From Ctenosaura bakeri (Eukaryota > Chordata > Lepidosauria > Squamata > Iguanidae), in contig CAOLHI010000650.1 of the NCBI GenBank assembly GCA_948474755.1, forward strand, positions 62,001 to 126,000: a stretch of DNA of 64,000 nt. Reading direction: 5' to 3'. The position numbers and the translations under genes were made by a program. Shown here piece by piece: positions 57,986-64,000 of the stretch; position 1 is the stretch's first letter, and every line of letters begins with the position of its first letter. A model generated the notes under the pieces. The model was not told the DNA's origin. It worked only from the letters and a program-made list of their open reading frames with translations, and did not search any database.

Positions 57986-59919
57986 TGACATTTCAATCAA
58001 CATAATGAATTAGAACAAGCTCATTCCTCTTCATCTCTCTGAAGAAGTTCAACCAGGCTGAGTCACAGTTCCCACTACTTCTTTACCTCTCTATCTCCCC
58101 CACCCATTTAATTGCTGTAGCAGCAACCTCATTAGGCTTGATAGTTATCAGGGTGGGTAGAGAATCACAGCTGGCAAAGCATCATACTCCACATACCAGA
58201 TTCAGAATCTCAGCTAAATTCATCACGTTATTAACATTTGATATGATGAGATATTTAGAATTTCCTATTGGAACACCTGTGGATTTGGTGCATAATTATG
58301 TTTTCCAGGCTCTGCAATCTCTCCCTTAATGTGTATTTTAGGGTCATATTACCATATTCATGGCACAAAAATGTCCAGTCATATTCTAATACATTGCTCT
58401 TTATTTATTTTTGCATTACTCTCAAACTGCTTTCCCCTTTTTCTTCTCCATGATCCTTCTCCACACAATTTTAATGCATGATACACAGCCTTTATTTTCA
58501 TAGCAAGTAAACACATTTGTTTTATGTATATTTGTTATTCTACAAATATGAGTTTCTAGGACAGAGGATAGAGAAAGGAAAATACATTTCACTTAATTAA
58601 AAGATCTCAAAACAGTTAGCTCACGTAGCTTATACTGGTAAGTGAAATGCATTTTCTGTTGCTTCATGCTTTCTCATTTGTTGGTTTGGTTCTCTTGATA
58701 GAAGAACTTCTAAAATTGAATGTCGTGTTCTCCCCCCCCCCGTTTTGGTATCTTTCTATGTGATTGTAATATGTGTCTACTTTCCATGGCTGCACAAACC
58801 TTTTTAAAAGAGAAATCAAGTATGAAACATCCGCTGCTCCCCTCCATATCTGCCCCTCTTGCATTGTTACCTAGGCAACTTCCATTTTACCTCAAAACAA
58901 AATGCCCAGTTTGGGAACTGATCTCTTGTGCCTCGGCATGTTCAGTGTTGGACTCATGGGGATTTTTTTTTCAAACTTTAATGAGGCTTGGGTGATATTT
59001 TTAACCAGTTTTTCTCTAATCAAAACATGTTAAAAATAGAAAATCTCAGTGTATCAAGAAATGCTTCGATACCTATTGACCTCCGCTCAGTTAACTGCTG
59101 AGATAAATTGACTTGTTCACCACAGAAGTTCTCTTAATAATTTGTTTTGGAATGTTGCCTATTATTTACATCTTTTTTCAAATACTGTATTAGCTTATTT
59201 CACAGAGGCAAGATATCTCCTTTCCTTTCTGTGTCACTCTGCTCATCTTTAGCTTCTTTGCACAGTATAAGCACGGCATAAGGAGGCTCCTACTGTCTCT
59301 GACCTATCTGATCTAAGGATGGTGTAATGTGCCCTGCCACCTGAGGCAGCTACTCATGTGCCACTCTGGAACTACCACCATATGGTACCCTTTTCTCCCC
59401 TTCTGTCACTTTCCGCCATTTTGCCATCACCATTCTTTCCCTACCCATGTTCTCCTCTCTCTGCTCCCCACTCCCTTGCTGTGTAGTATCCCTCCTCACA
59501 GGGAGGCATTGTACTCTCTCTCCTGTATAGTGGTTGACTACCTATGGCAGTGGCTCCAGATAGCGGTGCAAGCTGCTTTAAAATGGCAGTTTCTAGAGCT
59601 GCCAAGAATAGCACCAGAGGAGCTCTCTTGGCTATGGCAGTAGGGATGGGAAACATCGTTTGCTAAACCTGCGGTTCTGCTGCCTGAGGTGAGGGATTCA
59701 CCCTATCTCATGAGAATTGACTCTGACCCTCTCTTGTATCCTGTTTCTGACAGTGACCAATGGGGTGCATTGGGAAGAAAGGCCATAAGCAGGACATCAT
59801 GGAAATAATTCTCTCATTATTGTTCCTAGAAACTGGTGTTCAGAGGCATGTGGAAAGCATGAGTCTGATTTTAAGGGATATAATCATTATGGTTATATCC
59901 CTTAGAATCGAGTCATGGT
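57986..59919. other. Unassigned sequence
   Basis: About 1.9 kb with a C-run near 58731; no recognised gene or element. Confidence 0.5.
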
Positions 59920-61072
59920 CTGTCATGAATTGTTTCTCAAAAACAAGTCGTGCCAGACTAATCTTATCTCTTTTACCATAGAGTTACAAGCTTGATAGAT
60001 GAACGGAATGCTGTGGAGGCAGCATATCTTGATTTCAGCAAGGCCTTTGACAAAGTACCCCATTACCTTCTTACAAAGAAGCAGGCTGGACAGTGCTACA
60101 GTTAGCTGGATTTGTAATTGGTTGACCGACCACACCCAAAGGGTGCTCACTAATGGCTGCTTTTCATCCTGGAGAGAAGTGACTAGTGGGGTGCCACAGG
60201 GTTCTGTCCTGGTCCCAGTGCTATTCAACATCTTCATCAATGACTTGGATGAAGGAATAGAGGGCATGCTGATCAGATTTGCAGATGACACCAAATTGAG
60301 AAGGGCTGCTAGTACACCAGTGGACGCAATCAAAATTCAAAATGACCTTAACAGATTGGATTGCTGGACCAAATCTAACAAAATGAATTTCAACAGAGAG
60401 AAATGTAAGGTCCTACACTTAGGCAGAAAAAATGGAATGCACAAATATAGGATGGAGGACACACGGCTGGATAACAGTATATGTGAAGAGATCTAGGAGT
60501 TTTGGTGAACCACAAGCTGAACGTGAGTCAGCAGTGTGGTGTGGCAGCCAAAAAAGCCAATTCAATTCTTGGTTGCATCAATAGAAGTATGGTGTCTAGA
60601 TCAAGGGAAGTAATGGTACCACTCTATTCTGCTTTGGTTAGACCTCATCTGGAATACTGTGTCCAGTTCTGGGCACCTCAATTCAAGGAGGATATCAACA
60701 AGCTGGAGCGTGTCCAGAGGAGGATGACCAAAATGGTGAATGGTCTGGAAGCCATGCCCTATGAAGAACGGCTTAGAGAGCTGGGTATGTTTAGTCTGCA
60801 GAAGAGAAGGTTAAGAGGGGACATGATAGCCATGTTTAGAAGGGATGTCATGTCAAGGAGAGAGTGAGCTTGTTTTCCACTGCTCCAGAGACTAGGATGA
60901 GGAGCAAAGGATTCAAGCTGCAGGAAAGGATATTCCACCTGAACCTCGGAAAACTTCCTGACAGTCAGAGCTGTCCGGCAGTGGAATATGCTGCCTCGAA
61001 GTGTGGTGGAGTCTCCTTCTTTGGAGGTTTTTAAACAGAGGCTGGATGGCCATCTGTCAGGAGTGCTTTGAT
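59920..61072 (+). pseudogene. CR1 ORF2 fragment, RT to near C-terminus
   Basis: Closely related to 18640-19815. It starts inside the RT at the counterpart of [13 protein letters not shown] and reads on through [38 protein letters not shown] and FADDTK (about 60279, both aspartates kept). [13 protein letters not shown] and [20 protein letters not shown] segments follow. Frame breaks occur near 60070, 60495 and 60865. The match stops at the GHLSGVL-equivalent (CATCTGTCAGGAGTGCTTTG, about 61053-61072). The 3' UTR and octamer tail are absent, because the sequence switches there to an antisense CR1. Confidence 0.85.
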
Positions 61073-61075
61073 GTG

Positions 61076-61370
61076 TGTCAGTGACCATTACCACATCTTG
61101 TGTTAGTGAATTCTATGATTTAACTGCATGAGAAGATACTTGCCTGTCTTCAGTCTCCCACCACTCAGCTTCATTGGATGATGAGAGAGGGACAAAAAAT
61201 CTCTCCTGATTCACTGCTTCCATGCCTTCTTGTTTCTTATTTGCCTTTTTTCTTACTAAATTAACAAGTCTCAGTTGTTTCATCCTATTTCACCCAGTTG
61301 TCATTACACTGCCTTGATTATTTCATCAGCCATCTCTTTTCCAAGTTGTAAGAGGAACTCCTAAAACACA
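61076..61370 (-). mobile_element. Antisense CR1-type fragment abutting the sense CR1
   Basis: CATTACCACATCTTGTGTTA, GTGAATTCTATGATTTAACT, CCACCACTCAGCTTCATTGG and ATGAGAGAGGGACAAAAAAT match, in reverse, the 3' ORF/UTR area of the other CR1-type subfamily (as at 8068). It begins within a few bases of the end of the sense CR1. Confidence 0.6.
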
Positions 61371-61416
61371 ATTCCCTGGACTCTAAGTATACGTCCTGTC
61401 ACATCACAAAGAATTT

Positions 61417-61617
61417 GGGTCTTTCCACACTACACTATTATTGTGCTATTATTCCACTTTCAACTTTCTGTGGAATTATGCGGTCTGTAGTTTACTGAGA
61501 CTGAAGAGCTCTTTGGCTGAGAAGTCTAAATGCCCCCTTCTTAAACTGCAAACCTCAGGATTCCATAGATGTTGGAAGTGGAATAATGGTACTATAACAT
61601 TTAGGGCAGAAAAGCCC
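61417..61617. mobile_element. Family A palindromic MITE
   Basis: Left end GGTCTTTCCACACTACAC, arms with TTATTCCACTTTCAACTTTC and mirrored GATGTTGGAAGTGGAATAAT, right end TTTAGGGCAGAAAAGCCC. An older copy; no clear flanking duplication. Confidence 0.8.
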
Positions 61618-63978
61618 TTTCTTTCGCAAGGAGTTTCTTTTCCTCCAAGTTCAATAAAACTGAGTCTCAGCATCTTATCTCTTTCCAACCCCACATCTTC
61701 CCTTATGAATGAATTGTGTAACCTATTAAGCAGCATGATACCTTCTAGTAAATGCCAACTCCCCTCAGATAAAGCTTTGTAGAGTAGCAATCCAACCACC
61801 AACCACCTTGCAGCAGTTACAGAAACTGAGCAAAAGGAGAAGGATTGCACCAGAAAACATTGCTTCTCACTCTGCTCTGTGTACATATGAACAGGGTCTC
61901 CTTCCTATGTGAAAGATAAACAGACCACACTTTTCTTTAACACAATTTTTGCATTAATTTGCATAAATTGCACAAATTACCCAAATTATGCAAAACTGAT
62001 AGATTCTCTCTTAGATCATACCTCTTTTTTTTAATCATTCTGTGCTTGTTTTGTGTATGTGTGTGTCTTTTTTCCGCAGAGAAAAAAGATATTAGTTTTG
62101 TTCAGACATATTTTGTGTAAATTGTGGGAACCTCAAATGGGGGGGGGATCTCTCCCTGTCTTGTTCTTCCACTGGAAGTCAGAAATCTTAACGGGAATAA
62201 ATGGTTTCTCAATAGGCTAACTCACCAAGAATAAGTAATTTTGCAAAGTTTCTTGACATCCTACTCTGGACATATATGACTTTGGTACAGCTATAGATTG
62301 GGGTATAGTTAAGTGGAGGAGCAGGAGATCCGAAAGCCTTAAGGAAATTGGGTAGTATATCTTCCACACTATATAAAACTCAGGAAATGCTTAGCTTCCT
62401 GGGTTACCTTCCTTTGTTCCTCGATTCCATTTATTTATGTCATTAAAGTTACGGTTCAATAAAAGATATTCTATGTATTTCCCTTTAAGTATTTGTTTCA
62501 TATCAAATCTATAGTTTCCTCTTTGTAAATAATTGCAATACTTAATGTAAGTAGTTTATTTTTCCACATGGTTTAGTATGATGTATAAATGTCAATAGCA
62601 CTTGTATTATTTTTTTTAAAAAAATGTTAGGAAGAAGGCTAAGTAAAGCAGTTTATCTTTCTTCACATCTAGTATAGTAAATTGGGGAAGGTTATAGTGG
62701 AATCCAATACATATTGATTCATAAGTTAGTGTGATTAAATTCAGTGTGATTTACTTCCAGGTAAGAGTTTGTAAGATTGAAGCCTAACTCTCTTGAGTTC
62801 AATGAAACAAGACTGAGATAAAACTAATATATCTATACACTCATTTATCCATCCATCCATCCATTGTTTGTGTGTGTGAATATAACATATTTTACTATTT
62901 TTTCCAGTCTGTTGAAAGAAAAATCTGATTTTTTCAGTTAAAATACTCTCTTTTCTACAAAAAAAAGTACATGTTTAGAGGAAGAGGGATTTCTTATTTA
63001 AGTCTTTTTTGTACAGGTTGTGTTGATTTTGTCTTGTCGTCATTCTCATTTGAATAATTGCAAAGCCTAATATGTGAGTAGAGCTGCCACATGTCAGTTT
63101 TGAAAAGTGCACAGTGGGCACCATGATGAGGTAGTCATTTAATTTAATATGATGGATTTAGAACAGAATTAAATAACACATTAGAATAATGATGAGGAAT
63201 AGTGGTAAATGAAAATGCAGGATTATAATTCAGCAAAGAGCTATAATTTGGCCTTAAGAATTTTAAATATGACTGCACTGGTATAGAAGACACCAGTTAA
63301 AAAGTTTTGAAAATATAGTTTATCACTGAAATATTTTAAATTCAGGGTTAGTGGTGTTATGTTGGCCTTCTGCAATGACCTCACTTTTCTGCAATATTAC
63401 CTAAATGGAGTAAGTTAGGTAGTGAATGAGATTTACACATTGCAACTCCCACAATCTCCAAGGTGCATTTTAAAGCTTCAGGGAACACAGATGTTACCAT
63501 GTCTGGGAGCTCTGAGCTCTAGTTCATATGCTGTTCACATAATAGATAGCTCTCAAGGGTGAAAGAAATGCTCCTCAAATAACACCATGAGAGCTGGAGA
63601 GTACTGTTTCAGACAAGAAGATAAATTTCCTATGATTACTTCATAGAATAATCTACTATGTCTTGAAGGCTTGTACATTCATTTGGCCACATGCTCATAT
63701 GAGGGAAAACTGACAGCAAGTTGACAGCAATTGCTGTATATTATTGTGGTGCTCACATGGCATTAAGTAAAATCAAAATGCATTCATGTGCCATATGAAG
63801 ATAATTGGATCTTGGATCCAAGCAATAAATTAATAGTCACTTCTATGACCCCCCAAAGTTTGAAATGCATCTTTGAGACTGTAGGAGTGGGTCCTACTCT
63901 GGGAGAAAAGTGTAGAATAAAGTAGAATAAAATATGTAAATCTCATTCTATGATCTTATTCCATGCTGGTAGTAAGTA
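61618..63978. other. Unassigned sequence
   Basis: Short ATCC run near 62849; otherwise nothing recognised in about 2.4 kb. Confidence 0.5.
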
Positions 63979-64000
63979 CAGTGGACCCTCCAGATCTGTG
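63979..64000. mobile_element. Probable Tigger-like terminus cut by window end
   Basis: CAGTGGACCCTCCAGATCTG directly follows TA (63977-63978), as expected for a Tc1/mariner-superfamily terminus at its TA target. It matches the end motif of the element at 4504. Only 22 bases are visible. Confidence 0.5.

Overview
The window reads as non-coding nuclear DNA from a squamate reptile, most likely a lizard. I found no host protein-coding gene, no rRNA or tRNA gene, no CRISPR array and no bacterial-style operon. Three things point to a squamate: a tRNA-derived SINE of the Sauria type at 41782-42015, abundant CR1 and L2 LINE pieces, and many short palindromic DNA transposons in an AT-rich background. 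Family names come from recognising sequence patterns, not from a database search, so subfamily names are deliberately vague.

Layout. 1-345: one copy of an unclassified dispersed repeat (family E, second copy at 26090-26620). 1330-1500: a CORE/MIR-like SINE. 4504-5428: a Tigger-like DNA transposon abutting a 430-bp foldback element (family B). 6512-10540: a dense stack with an antisense CR1 hit by a small hAT-like element, a sense CR1 fragment, and a second antisense CR1 whose two parts flank a solo LTR. 11390-12135: microsatellites, an L2-type 3' tail and a palindromic MITE (family A). 16952-19908: the best-preserved element, a CR1 with endonuclease and reverse transcriptase domains, broken by one frameshift and one stop codon. 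21530-23720: an antisense L2 carrying a nested family A MITE. 28145-30288: another family B element, a CR1 tail, an antisense SINE and an antisense CR1. 34516-36197: family A MITEs and a second solo LTR. 41082-42536: L2 and SINE pieces. 43970-48174: more MITEs, and a Tc1-like transposase relic split by a 5'-truncated L1 with clear target-site duplications. 49538-50988: three DNA transposons in 1.45 kb, one very GC- and CpG-rich. 55774-57985: family B and L2 pieces. 59920-61617: a sense CR1 abutting an antisense CR1, then a family A MITE. The last bases look like the start of another Tigger-like element.

The parts do not work together as a pathway; this is a record of successive insertions. 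The most unusual signal is family B. Its five copies keep the same two internal hairpins although the stem sequences differ between copies. Families A and B share similar ends and target-site duplications of the form CNNNG, which suggests one mobilising transposase not encoded here. The long stretches between elements contain no recognisable feature.
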